From the NCBI GenBank assembly GCA_021785155.1, contig JAJYGE010000005.1, positions 1-9,555 on the forward strand: a stretch of DNA of 9,555 nt, read 5' to 3'. The notes under the pieces were generated by a model. That model was not told where the DNA came from. It saw nothing but the letters and a program-made list of their open reading frames with translations, and did not search any database. The translations under genes were made by a program, and so were the position numbers. The DNA comes from Planctomycetota bacterium (lineage in GTDB: Bacteria > Planctomycetota > Phycisphaerae > WQYP01). Below, one piece after another: positions 1 through 5,939 of the stretch (positions within the stretch are counted from its first letter, which is position 1; each line of letters starts with the position of its first letter).

Positions 1-315
1 GTCCACCAGTTCGGGCAGTTGGGTATACATGGCGTTATGGCGTTCCATAACCACCACACGCGGGTCCTTGCGCAGCGTCCAAGCCAACACACCGTAACCG
101 GTGTCCACGGCATATATTTTTGCCGCGCCGAAACGCAGCAGGCAGTCCACAAAACCACCCACATTACTGCCCAGATCGGCCGCAGTTAATCCGCTGACGT
201 TCAGGGAAAAAGACCGCAGCGCCGCACTTAACTTCAGACCGGCCCGGGAGACATAGTGTTCTTCCACAGGTGCCACGGTCTTGATCATGAGCCGGGCTGC
301 TGAATCTTCTATCAT
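1..315 (-). CDS. TlyA/FtsJ-like rRNA 2'-O-methyltransferase, N-terminal part (runs off window)
   Basis: The 105 visible residues are the start of a SAM-dependent methyltransferase of the TlyA/RrmJ (FtsJ) type. A YVSRAGLKL segment (about residues 22-30) matches the entry into the TlyA catalytic domain. SAM-binding motif I reads DLGSNVGGFVDCLL (about 47-60) and is followed by YAVDTGYGVLAWTLRKDPRV. TlyA proteins normally carry an S4 RNA-binding domain of about 60 residues before this point; here only about 21 residues precede it, so the domain is absent. The ATG at 315 overlaps the rpsT stop as ATGA, so translation is probably coupled to S20, and a longer start would lie inside rpsT in another frame. 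Known TlyA enzymes 2'-O-methylate rRNA; the exact target here cannot be told. The C-terminal part is outside the window. Confidence 0.85.
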   Translation of the reverse strand, partial: MIEDSAARLMIKTVAPVEEHYVSRAGLKLSAALRSFSLNVSGLTAADLGSNVGGFVDCLLRFGAAKIYAVDTGYGVLAWTLRKDPRVVVMERHNAMYTQLPELVD

Positions 316-584
316 GTGCCGGATTTAAGTTTGTTGAGATTTCGCATCATTTTGCTTTTGCGGCGGGCAACCGTATTGGGATGCAGTGTTTTTCTTGATG
401 CCATACGATCCAGAATCTTAATGGCCTGTTTTACCGCAGTCTGTGTTTCGGCCACATCCTTCTTTGCCAAAGCGGTGGTGACTTTCTTGACTTCAACACG
501 AACTATCTTCTTACGGTCGCGGTTACGCAACCTGCGTTTGGCGTTCTGGCGAACTCGTTTCTTGGCCGAGAGGGAATGTGCCAC
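312..584 (-). CDS. rpsT: 30S ribosomal protein S20
   Basis: A 90-residue, very basic protein with the typical S20 opening (MAHSLSAKKRVRQNAKRR) and the conserved C-terminal part around TLHPNTVARRKSKMMRNLNKL. S20 is a three-helix primary-binding protein of the 16S rRNA 5' domain, and length and charge fit the family. The start is GTG at 584-582, placed by a clear AAGGAG Shine-Dalgarno at 591-596 six bases upstream. The gene overlaps the following methyltransferase by four bases, giving a two-gene unit of ribosome assembly or modification. An extended -10 promoter lies about 60 bases upstream. Confidence 0.97.
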   Translation of the reverse strand: MAHSLSAKKRVRQNAKRRLRNRDRKKIVRVEVKKVTTALAKKDVAETQTAVKQAIKILDRMASRKTLHPNTVARRKSKMMRNLNKLKSGT

Positions 585-590
585 TTAGTG

Positions 591-596
591 CTCCTT
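591..596 (-). promoter_or_regulatory. Ribosome binding site of rpsT
   Basis: AAGGAG on the minus strand, six bases before the GTG start at 584. It decides the non-ATG start of rpsT. Confidence 0.75.
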
Positions 597-644
597 AAAA
601 TACCTTCTAACTCTACGACAACAACTACGCCTGTAAACCGACGG

Positions 645-653
645 ATTATAACA
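645..653 (-). promoter_or_regulatory. Extended -10 promoter of rpsT
   Basis: The minus strand reads TGTTATAAT, a perfect TATAAT hexamer (645-650) with the TGn extension (651-653). No good -35 box is seen at 16-18 bases, as is common for extended -10 promoters. Transcription would start near 638, giving a leader of roughly 50 bases before the rpsT start. The assignment rests on sequence only. Confidence 0.55.
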
Positions 654-723
654 TCGGCGGCGACAAGTACATTATTGTCCCATTAATTCCAGCCCTACGC
701 AAGCGCAAAGTCCGGTATGCGAG

Positions 724-897
724 GGGTGCGTGACACTTTACGCGGGCGACTCCGGGAGCGCGGGTGTCCGCACCCGCTCCTATTCAGGAAATAGCCTTAC
801 CTTGGCCAGGGTGCGTGACGCCTTCGGCGGATCGCTTTTTCGTCAGCAAGCCAATCACCGCGTCGGAAAGGCTACCCGCGTAAAGTGTCACACACCC
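724..897. repeat. 174-bp palindromic element with 23-bp terminal inverted repeats (MITE-like)
   Basis: The ends 724-746 and 875-897 are inverted repeats matching at 22 of 23 positions; the core GTGACACTTTACGCGGG is perfect (730-746 against 875-891), and the mismatch is 729/892. Inside are further paired segments: a GC-rich hairpin at about 755-780 with a tccg loop, and tagcctt (792-798) against aaggcta (868-874), which abuts the outer stem. The outer motif GGGTGCGTGAC recurs as a direct copy at 809-819, followed by a small cgcc/ggcg hairpin. Folded as a single strand it gives a multi-branched structure. It has no convincing ORF and no clear target-site duplication. It could be a non-autonomous mobile element or a REP-like interspersed repeat. 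It accounts for most of the 585-977 gap. Confidence 0.7.
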
Positions 898-911
898 AAT
901 CAGGCTGATTG
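897..911. repeat. Short perfect palindrome next to the repeat element
   Basis: CAATCAG-G-CTGATTG, a 7-bp perfect inverted repeat with a one-base centre, touches the right end of the 724-897 element and precedes the broken wrbA. It might be an operator half-site pair, or part of the element or its insertion target. No transcription signal confirms either. Confidence 0.3.
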
Positions 912-977
912 TTGAACGGTTACGTTGACCGGATAAAACGTGATGGAAATTTTGTATTTAACGAGTTGCGCCTGTCC

Positions 978-1582
978 GTTAAAGTTCATGTGGTGTTTTA
1001 CAGCATGTATGGCAAATGGCCGAAGCCACAGCGGCGGGGGCACGCAAAGTGGCCGGAGCGGAGGTAAACATATTCCGCGTGCCGGAAACCATTCCCGCGG
1101 ATATCCAGGAAAAGCACGGTGCCACCGGTGCGCAAAAGGCATTCGCCCAGATTCCGGTCAGTTCTCCGGCGCAAGTTACCCAAGCGGATGCGATCATATT
1201 CGGCACGCCGATGCGCTTTGGAAACATGGCCGGGCAAATGCGGAATGCTCTGGATCAAACTGGCCAAATGTGGGCCACCGGCGGCTTGATCGGTAAGGTT
1301 GGCAGCGTTTTTGCCAGCAGCCCTTCGCAGCATGGTGGGCAGGAAACCACCATCACGAGTTTTCACTCCACGCTGTTGCATCATGGCATAGTTACGGTCG
1401 GCGTGCCATACTCTGAACAAAGACTTGTGGCCATGGATCAAATCACCGGCGGGACGCCTTACGGAGCGACCACCTTGGCCGGCGCTAAGGGCGGTCGCAG
1501 CCCCGGCGAAAATGAATTGGCCATCGCCCGGTTTCAGGGGAGACATGTGGCACAGATTGCAGCCAAGCTGGCGGCAAAATAA
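978..1582 (+). pseudogene. wrbA: WrbA-type NAD(P)H:quinone oxidoreductase, broken at the N-terminus
   Basis: From 1016 to the stop at 1582, 188 residues match WrbA, a flavodoxin-like FMN enzyme that reduces quinones by two electrons. Visible motifs are [39 protein letters not shown] and [12 protein letters not shown]. The missing family N-terminus is present just upstream in another frame: codons 981-1013 read [11 protein letters not shown], the first beta strand and FMN phosphate-loop entry. WrbA proteins normally have about four residues (HIxx) between MYG and MA; here only two bases (1014-1015) lie between them, consistent with a 10-base deletion that shifts the frame and removes part of the FMN loop. 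The codon where ATG is expected (978-980) is GTT. So the gene looks inactive, unless the consensus has an error. It converges on the SMR gene pair and stands apart from the minus-strand operons. Confidence 0.75.
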
Positions 1583-1631
1583 GACATTGTAGAATGCGGG
1601 AAAAACATGATCGGGGTAATGGTCGGCGGCA

Positions 1632-1994
1632 TCAGGCTTTCATGCCGATCATGACCACGCCAATAAGAATTAAAAGAATGCCGAACCAACGTTGGACGGT
1701 GATGCGTTCTTTGAGGATATGGGCGGAACATAAGGCGACAGTCGCAAAGCAGATGGCTCCCATGGGAAATGCGATAATCAGCGGCATGAGGTGAAGCGTC
1801 CAGGTCCAAAAAATAGATTCGGTCATAAATGACACAATGGCGGCCTGTACCCACAAATTGGTCAGGATTTGCCGCAGGATTCCACCGGCTCCGTGCGGCA
1901 TGTTGCGGGTGCCTATTTTCATGGTCACCTGTCCGAGTGTTTCCAGCACGACGGCGGCTGAAAAACTTAAAAGCCCCATCCAATAGATATTCAT
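1632..1994 (-). CDS. Four-helix SMR/ArnE-like membrane transporter subunit 1
   Basis: A 120-residue, very hydrophobic protein with about four transmembrane helices, the length of SMR (EmrE) or ArnE/ArnF proteins. Helix 1 carries LETLGQVTMK, which aligns with the EmrE pattern around Glu14 (E-x-x-G-x-x-x-M-K), so Glu18 is probably the coupling acid. The middle (WTWTLHLMPLIIAFPM) and the end (ERITVQRWFGILLILIGVV) resemble ArnE/ArnF undecaprenyl-lipid flippase subunits and small EamA/DMT proteins. Its ATG at 1994 overlaps the stop of the preceding paralogue as ATGA, as in paired SMR or ArnEF systems that act as heterodimers. It is last in the minus-strand cluster. The substrate is unknown; export or flipping of the cluster product is inferred from position. 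Confidence 0.8.
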   Translation of the reverse strand: MNIYWMGLLSFSAAVVLETLGQVTMKIGTRNMPHGAGGILRQILTNLWVQAAIVSFMTESIFWTWTLHLMPLIIAFPMGAICFATVALCSAHILKERITVQRWFGILLILIGVVMIGMKA

Positions 1995-2419
1995 TCGACG
2001 CCCTCCGGCGGAGCAATAGCAGTGTTGCTCCCGGTTAAAGGCGAAACCGTTTGCGTGCGGCTAACCAGAAACACACCAGCCAGCACCAGGCCGATACCAC
2101 AGAATTGCAGAGGATCCAAATTTTCCGCGAAAAGCCAGTGTGAACTCAGTGCCACCGCAATGTAACTTAAGGCGGTGATGGGTTGGACAAAACTCAAATC
2201 CGCCAGTGCGAGAACCATCATCCAGTTAAATAACTGCCAGATGTGTAGAAGCAGGCTCAACAGAAACAGGGGCTTTATCAATGTCGCGCCCAGGGCATGA
2301 GCCATTCCTCCATGCTGCGGTACCGAGGCCCGCCAGCACAGTTGCACACTGGTATCCAGGGAAATGGCAAGAAACAATCCCGTCCACAGCAACAACCGCC
2401 GATGTTTTCCGGTACCCAT
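1991..2419 (-). CDS. Four-helix SMR/ArnF-like membrane transporter subunit 2
   Basis: A 142-residue membrane protein with about four transmembrane helices. A short basic N-terminus (GKHRR) precedes helix 1, and a soluble tail of about 25 residues follows helix 4. Helix 1 reads LDTSVQLCWR, placing Asp22 where EmrE has Glu14. The central ADLSFVQPITALSYIAVALSS and the ENLDPLQFCGIGLVLAGVFL ending are typical of ArnE/F-like and EamA/DMT half-size transporters. It starts four bases after the SGNH hydrolase stop and overlaps the next SMR gene by four bases, so both probably belong to one operon and one heteromeric complex. The two proteins differ clearly, so this is not a recent tandem copy. Confidence 0.78.
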   Translation of the reverse strand: MGTGKHRRLLLWTGLFLAISLDTSVQLCWRASVPQHGGMAHALGATLIKPLFLLSLLLHIWQLFNWMMVLALADLSFVQPITALSYIAVALSSHWLFAENLDPLQFCGIGLVLAGVFLVSRTQTVSPLTGSNTAIAPPEGVE

Positions 2420-2423
2420 GGTG

Positions 2424-3158
2424 TCAGGCCTTTATCCCGATGGTTGGGCTGCGTAACTGCGTCATACAGGCTTCAATGACCGGTCTTAATTCTCTGGCGA
2501 TAATTTCATGGGCGCGGTCGTTGGGATGCACGCCATCAGGCCCCGACATGCTTTCCGGTGGAAAATGACTTAGCGCGGAGCCATAACGGATAAACGGGCA
2601 TCCAAGATCAGTCGCCACTTCCGCGGCGGCAATGCGATAGACTTCCAGTTCCCGATCAGATACTGGCTGGCCGCCATGCGCTTGAATCATGGCGCTGACA
2701 TCTTTGCCGCTTAATTGCGATAAATATCGGCCGCGAATGGCAAGCGAGTGGCTGGGCATATCCGCCAGAAGCGGGCGGGCACCGGCGGCGATTATTTTCT
2801 GCGCTATTTTTGTTAAGTTGGCGGCATATCGATCCACGCGAATGCGATTCCGCACGATTTGTCCGTTGCTGATGACAAATCGTTTCCACAGCAGGTCCGC
2901 ATCGTTTCCGCCGAGCATCACCAGCACCGCCGTGGGATGGTGTTTTTTCAGCAACGGATCGATAAGATCCACAGCATCCGCGGTGGTGCGGTGAATGTCC
3001 GCATCCACAATCAGGTGCATGGCCGGAAATTGTTCGCGCAGAATATCAACATAGCACCGCTGCACCTTGCCGGTAACATCGGCACCGCGAATTTCAGAAA
3101 TTCCCAGGCTTATGCTGTCGCCGATAATCAGCAGGATGCCCTGGATATTATCCGGCAT
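2424..3158 (-). CDS. SGNH/GDSL-family hydrolase
   Basis: A 244-residue soluble protein with SGNH blocks in order: GDS at 13-15 (nucleophile Ser15), GGND at 83-86 (block III, Asn85), and PDGVHPN at 207-213 (block V, Asp208 and His211). The family includes esterases, acyl-CoA thioesterases (TesA type) and carbohydrate acetyl-esterases. No signal peptide is visible, so it is probably cytoplasmic. The block II glycine region is not canonical (VDADIHRTT at about 51-59). The ATG at 3158 is chosen because AAGGAGG lies at 3165-3171, six bases upstream; an in-frame ATG at 3221 would push the gene 74 bases into the ligase gene. With the chosen start it overlaps the ligase by 11 bases. A role on an ester or thioester made by that ligase is inferred from position. 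Confidence 0.88.
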   Translation of the reverse strand: MPDNIQGILLIIGDSISLGISEIRGADVTGKVQRCYVDILREQFPAMHLIVDADIHRTTADAVDLIDPLLKKHHPTAVLVMLGGNDADLLWKRFVISNGQIVRNRIRVDRYAANLTKIAQKIIAAGARPLLADMPSHSLAIRGRYLSQLSGKDVSAMIQAHGGQPVSDRELEVYRIAAAEVATDLGCPFIRYGSALSHFPPESMSGPDGVHPNDRAHEIIARELRPVIEACMTQLRSPTIGIKA

Positions 3159-4515
3159 GGGCGGCCTCCTTGCTGTGGGCCGTGGCCGCATCCGCTGAAG
3201 GCTGGCATTCAGCGTTATCATAGCGATAATCGACCATGCGTTTAAGTTTTCGATTGGGTCTTAGAGATCCGGGTAAATGTAATACGATACGCAAATCGAA
3301 AATGCCGATGTCGAGGTTCTTGGTCAGATCGGGATATTGCAGTCGCATCTGCTGTTGAATATCACGCTGCAGCGACATGTCATCTGTGCGATCCGATTCC
3401 ACATGTATTTCCATAATCTCACGCAATGCTTCCAGCTTAAAGATCACCTGCCAGTCATGCGTCAGGCCCGGCACGGGGCGCAGAATGTTCTCAAACATAA
3501 GGGGGTACAGATTGCCGCCGCTGGCGACGATCAATTCATCCCGTCGGCCCCGCAGGCGGCTCATTCGCATGCCGCGCATACCGCACGGGCATGGCTCGGG
3601 AATCAGTCGCGTAACATCGCGCGTGCGGTAGCGCAGCAGCGGCATGACCGTGCGGCGCAGGGTTGTAAAGACAAGTTCTCCCAGGCCGTTGGCGTCCGGT
3701 TCAATAATTTCCGGATAAAAATCCGTGTCGTCAAGGTGATAAATATCCGGTTGCCCGCAAGGTTGATAACCCAGCGCACTGCCCAGTTCCACGCTGCCAT
3801 AACACATACGCACGGTGGCACCTTGCCAGACGCGGTTCATCCATCCGATGGCTTCACGCGGCATTTCTTCCGCGCCGCCAATGAGCAGTTTTAACGGCAC
3901 GCTTCCGTGCTGTTCGGCCAGTTCCGTCAGGCGAATCAGCCACGTCGGTTCCCCCATTATGACATTAAAACGATATTGTTTCAGTCGGCGGTATACCTCC
4001 AGCGGATCTACCTTGCCAAAGGCCATGCAAAAGCACCCCATCGCGATCAACCCATTATGCGACAGGTGTCCGGGAATCCACATCGAAAAATCGAACGCAT
4101 TGGCCACACGGTCGGTGGCTTTCAGCCCCATCAGGTGCAAACCCGCCGCGTCAATCTGCGCGATCTGCGAAAGCTCCTTGCGATCGTAATAAATCTGCTT
4201 GTTTCTACCGCTGGTTCCGGAGGATTCAAACACCATGTTCGGTGGTCTGCAGATAAACGATTCCGGGGCCGCCACAATATCGTCCGGTGTGGTATAGAAA
4301 TCTCCAAGATCAGTGGGAGTCCGCACCATGCGCGGATCAATTCCTCGATCATGGAATGCTTTGCGATAAAATTCACTGTATCGGCCGACATATCGTACCA
4401 CCCGCCGGAAGCGATATTGGCGCAGTTTTGCGACCGCCCACAGCGGCATGGTCTGATAAATCTTCGCCACCGATCTCGGGCTTAACTGGTCCGCGAAAAA
4501 GTCAACCGGATTCAA
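3148..4515 (-). CDS. PaaK-like adenylate-forming acyl ligase
   Basis: A 455-residue enzyme of the phenylacetate-CoA ligase (PaaK)/coenzyme F390 synthetase branch of the ANL superfamily, which activates a carboxylate as acyl-AMP and usually passes it to a thiol. Motifs: phosphate loop SSGTSGRNKQ (98-107), YGSVE (239-243) in the nucleotide-binding core, RYRTRD (295-300) with the conserved Asp, the CPCG and RGRRDE region (309-326), and a C-terminal PNRKLKR (420-426) that may hold the catalytic lysine. About 20 residues rich in Ala and His extend past the core. The start is TTG at 4515, preceded by AGGA (4523-4526) at seven bases, with an in-frame stop just upstream. The acyl substrate and acceptor are unknown; no carrier protein is encoded nearby. 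It lies 64 bases after the aminotransferase gene and overlaps the SGNH gene. Confidence 0.88.
   Translation of the reverse strand: MNPVDFFADQLSPRSVAKIYQTMPLWAVAKLRQYRFRRVVRYVGRYSEFYRKAFHDRGIDPRMVRTPTDLGDFYTTPDDIVAAPESFICRPPNMVFESSGTSGRNKQIYYDRKELSQIAQIDAAGLHLMGLKATDRVANAFDFSMWIPGHLSHNGLIAMGCFCMAFGKVDPLEVYRRLKQYRFNVIMGEPTWLIRLTELAEQHGSVPLKLLIGGAEEMPREAIGWMNRVWQGATVRMCYGSVELGSALGYQPCGQPDIYHLDDTDFYPEIIEPDANGLGELVFTTLRRTVMPLLRYRTRDVTRLIPEPCPCGMRGMRMSRLRGRRDELIVASGGNLYPLMFENILRPVPGLTHDWQVIFKLEALREIMEIHVESDRTDDMSLQRDIQQQMRLQYPDLTKNLDIGIFDLRIVLHLPGSLRPNRKLKRMVDYRYDNAECQPSADAATAHSKEAAHAG
3165..3171 (-). promoter_or_regulatory. Ribosome binding site of the SGNH hydrolase gene
   Basis: AAGGAGG lies six bases before the ATG at 3158, inside the end of the preceding ligase gene. 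It is the strongest Shine-Dalgarno in the cluster and decides between the starts at 3158 and 3221. Confidence 0.75.
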
Positions 4516-4555
4516 TTTATGTTCCTATCCTTTCAATTCAATTTGTCGGCAGTGT

Positions 4556-4578
4556 CGATCCATCGACGATCCACCGAC
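4556..4578. repeat. Tandem 12-mer pair in the aminotransferase-ligase gap
   Basis: CGATCCATCGAC (4556-4567) and CGATCCACCGAC (4567-4578) are nearly identical direct copies sharing one base. They are framed by AGTGTCG (4551-4557) and CGACACT (4575-4581), which can form a 7-bp stem. There is no T-run, so it does not look like an intrinsic terminator. It may be an RNA processing or attenuating hairpin within the operon, or chance. Confidence 0.35.
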
Positions 4579-4579
4579 A

Positions 4580-5935
4580 CTAGCGCGCGACTTTCATGGC
4601 CCGGTCGATGGCCCGCGTCGTAAGTTCCAGATCCTCCGGGCGGTGCGCCGCGCTGACAAACCAGCAGGCCGATCCGGAACTGTTCACATGGATGCCCTGC
4701 ATCAGCAGTGAATGCCGGAATTCCGCATAGCGTCGCGTATTAACCTTCAGAAGATCGCGATAATGCTTTAACGGTTTACCATCCTCATTAAATATAACCT
4801 GGAACATACTGCCCACACCCTGTACCACACACGGAATGCCGGTGTCTCTAGCGGCTCGATGAATGGCTTCCATACAGGTTCGGCCATGAGCATGAATGTT
4901 TTCCAGTGTTCCGGGTTCATTCAACCTGCGCAGTGTATAGAGTGCGGCGGCGGAACACAATGGATTTCCGTTGTAGGTTCCACCATGTTTTACAATATTG
5001 GCTCCTATCGGTTCCATGACCGCCCGTCGACCCGCAAAGGCACTGATGGGGAATCCTCCACCCGCGGCCTTGCTGAAGATTGTTAAATCAGGCGTCACGC
5101 CGAAATACGCCGCCGCTCCACCGCGTGCCAGTCGGAAGCCGGTGACGATTTCATCATAGATCAACAAAATCCCCCGTCGGTCGCATTGCTCCCGCAGCCA
5201 TTGCAGCAGTCCATCCTCCGGCATAATGCAGGCGTTATTGGCGACAATCGGCTCTAAGATCAGCGCGGCCAATTCGCCACCATGTTCATTGAGTATCCGC
5301 TCAATAATTTCTTTATGATTCCAAGGGGCAATAATTACATCCCCACTGACACCTCCGGGAATGCCGCGCGAATGCGGACTGCTGTGCGGATGATCCAGCG
5401 GGCCGGCATCGGCGGATGTCGGCCGATTACTGATGGCCAATACATCCACCCAGCCGTGATAATGTCCTTCAAACTTTAAAATCTTATTGCGTCCCGTAAA
5501 TCCGCGCGCCGCGCGAATGGCACCGCTGATGGCCTCCGATCCGGAATTCGCATAGCGAACCAGCTCGGCACCCGGCACCATGGCGCATATTTGCTCGGCC
5601 AATTCCACCTCGACGGTGTTGCATGTTCCGAACATGGTGCCCCGGTTGAGTTGTTGTTGTACCGTTGCCACCAATCCGCTGTCGGCATGACCCAGAATTG
5701 CGCTGCCATAACTTAGCAGATAATCAATGAATTCATGGCCATCAACATCCCAGATGCGGCTGTTTTCACCGCGCGCTATATACAACGGATACGGCAGCGG
5801 CCCGGTTGTGGAAGCGCGGGCGGAGCTGCTGATGCCGCCCGCCAGCACCTGCTTGGCGCGGGCAAACCATTGCTGTGATTGGCTCGTGGCGTGAAGATCG
5901 GTCAGGCCGAGGTGATGTACCATTGTTTGTGTCAT
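4580..5935 (-). CDS. Class III PLP aminotransferase, glutamate-1-semialdehyde-aminomutase-like
   Basis: A 451-residue PLP enzyme of fold type I, class III, closest in motifs to glutamate-1-semialdehyde 2,1-aminomutase. Visible: NSGSEA (130-135), the GHYHG loop (157-161), YDEIVTGFR (260-268) with Asp261 positioned to bind the pyridine nitrogen, and FSKAAGGG (287-294) with Schiff-base Lys289. A GGTYNGNPL segment completes the active-site pattern. The Lys motif (SKAAGGG rather than the GKVIGGG I recall for HemL) and the placement in a non-heme cluster suggest a HemL-like aminotransferase or mutase of secondary metabolism rather than the tetrapyrrole enzyme. It begins four bases after the M20 hydrolase stop, so the two are co-translated. 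The substrate, probably an amino-oxo acid or similar, is unknown. Confidence 0.88.
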   Translation of the reverse strand: MTQTMVHHLGLTDLHATSQSQQWFARAKQVLAGGISSSARASTTGPLPYPLYIARGENSRIWDVDGHEFIDYLLSYGSAILGHADSGLVATVQQQLNRGTMFGTCNTVEVELAEQICAMVPGAELVRYANSGSEAISGAIRAARGFTGRNKILKFEGHYHGWVDVLAISNRPTSADAGPLDHPHSSPHSRGIPGGVSGDVIIAPWNHKEIIERILNEHGGELAALILEPIVANNACIMPEDGLLQWLREQCDRRGILLIYDEIVTGFRLARGGAAAYFGVTPDLTIFSKAAGGGFPISAFAGRRAVMEPIGANIVKHGGTYNGNPLCSAAALYTLRRLNEPGTLENIHAHGRTCMEAIHRAARDTGIPCVVQGVGSMFQVIFNEDGKPLKHYRDLLKVNTRRYAEFRHSLLMQGIHVNSSGSACWFVSAAHRPEDLELTTRAIDRAMKVAR

Positions 5936-5939
5936 AGTG

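Noticed and set aside
724..897. CRISPR array or tRNA
   Set aside because: The repeats are inverted and not regularly spaced; there are no spacers, and no cloverleaf with a CCA end or anticodon arm could be found.
998..1546. Long open frame on the minus strand opposite wrbA
   Set aside because: It is the antisense shadow of a gene with strong WrbA motifs; its product shows no domain and biased composition.
1534..2016. Minus-strand open frame overlapping the first SMR gene
   Set aside because: Out of frame with the SMR gene, whose four-helix pattern and overlap with its partner are convincing; this product is His/Arg-rich and unlike a membrane protein.
3158..3221. Longer SGNH hydrolase starting at 3221
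   Set aside because: It would overlap the ligase gene by 74 bases and add an Arg/Pro-rich stretch foreign to the family; the ATG at 3158 has a strong Shine-Dalgarno.
3337..4485. Two long plus-strand open frames opposite the ligase gene
   Set aside because: The minus strand carries complete PaaK-type motifs over the whole interval; the plus frames are shadows without domains.
4551..4581. Intrinsic terminator between aminotransferase and ligase
   Set aside because: The stem is weak, the loop is long and no T-run follows on the minus strand.
4580..5935. Annotation as hemL of tetrapyrrole synthesis
   Set aside because: Overall similarity fits, but context and the lysine motif argue for a HemL-like paralogue; the gene symbol was withheld.
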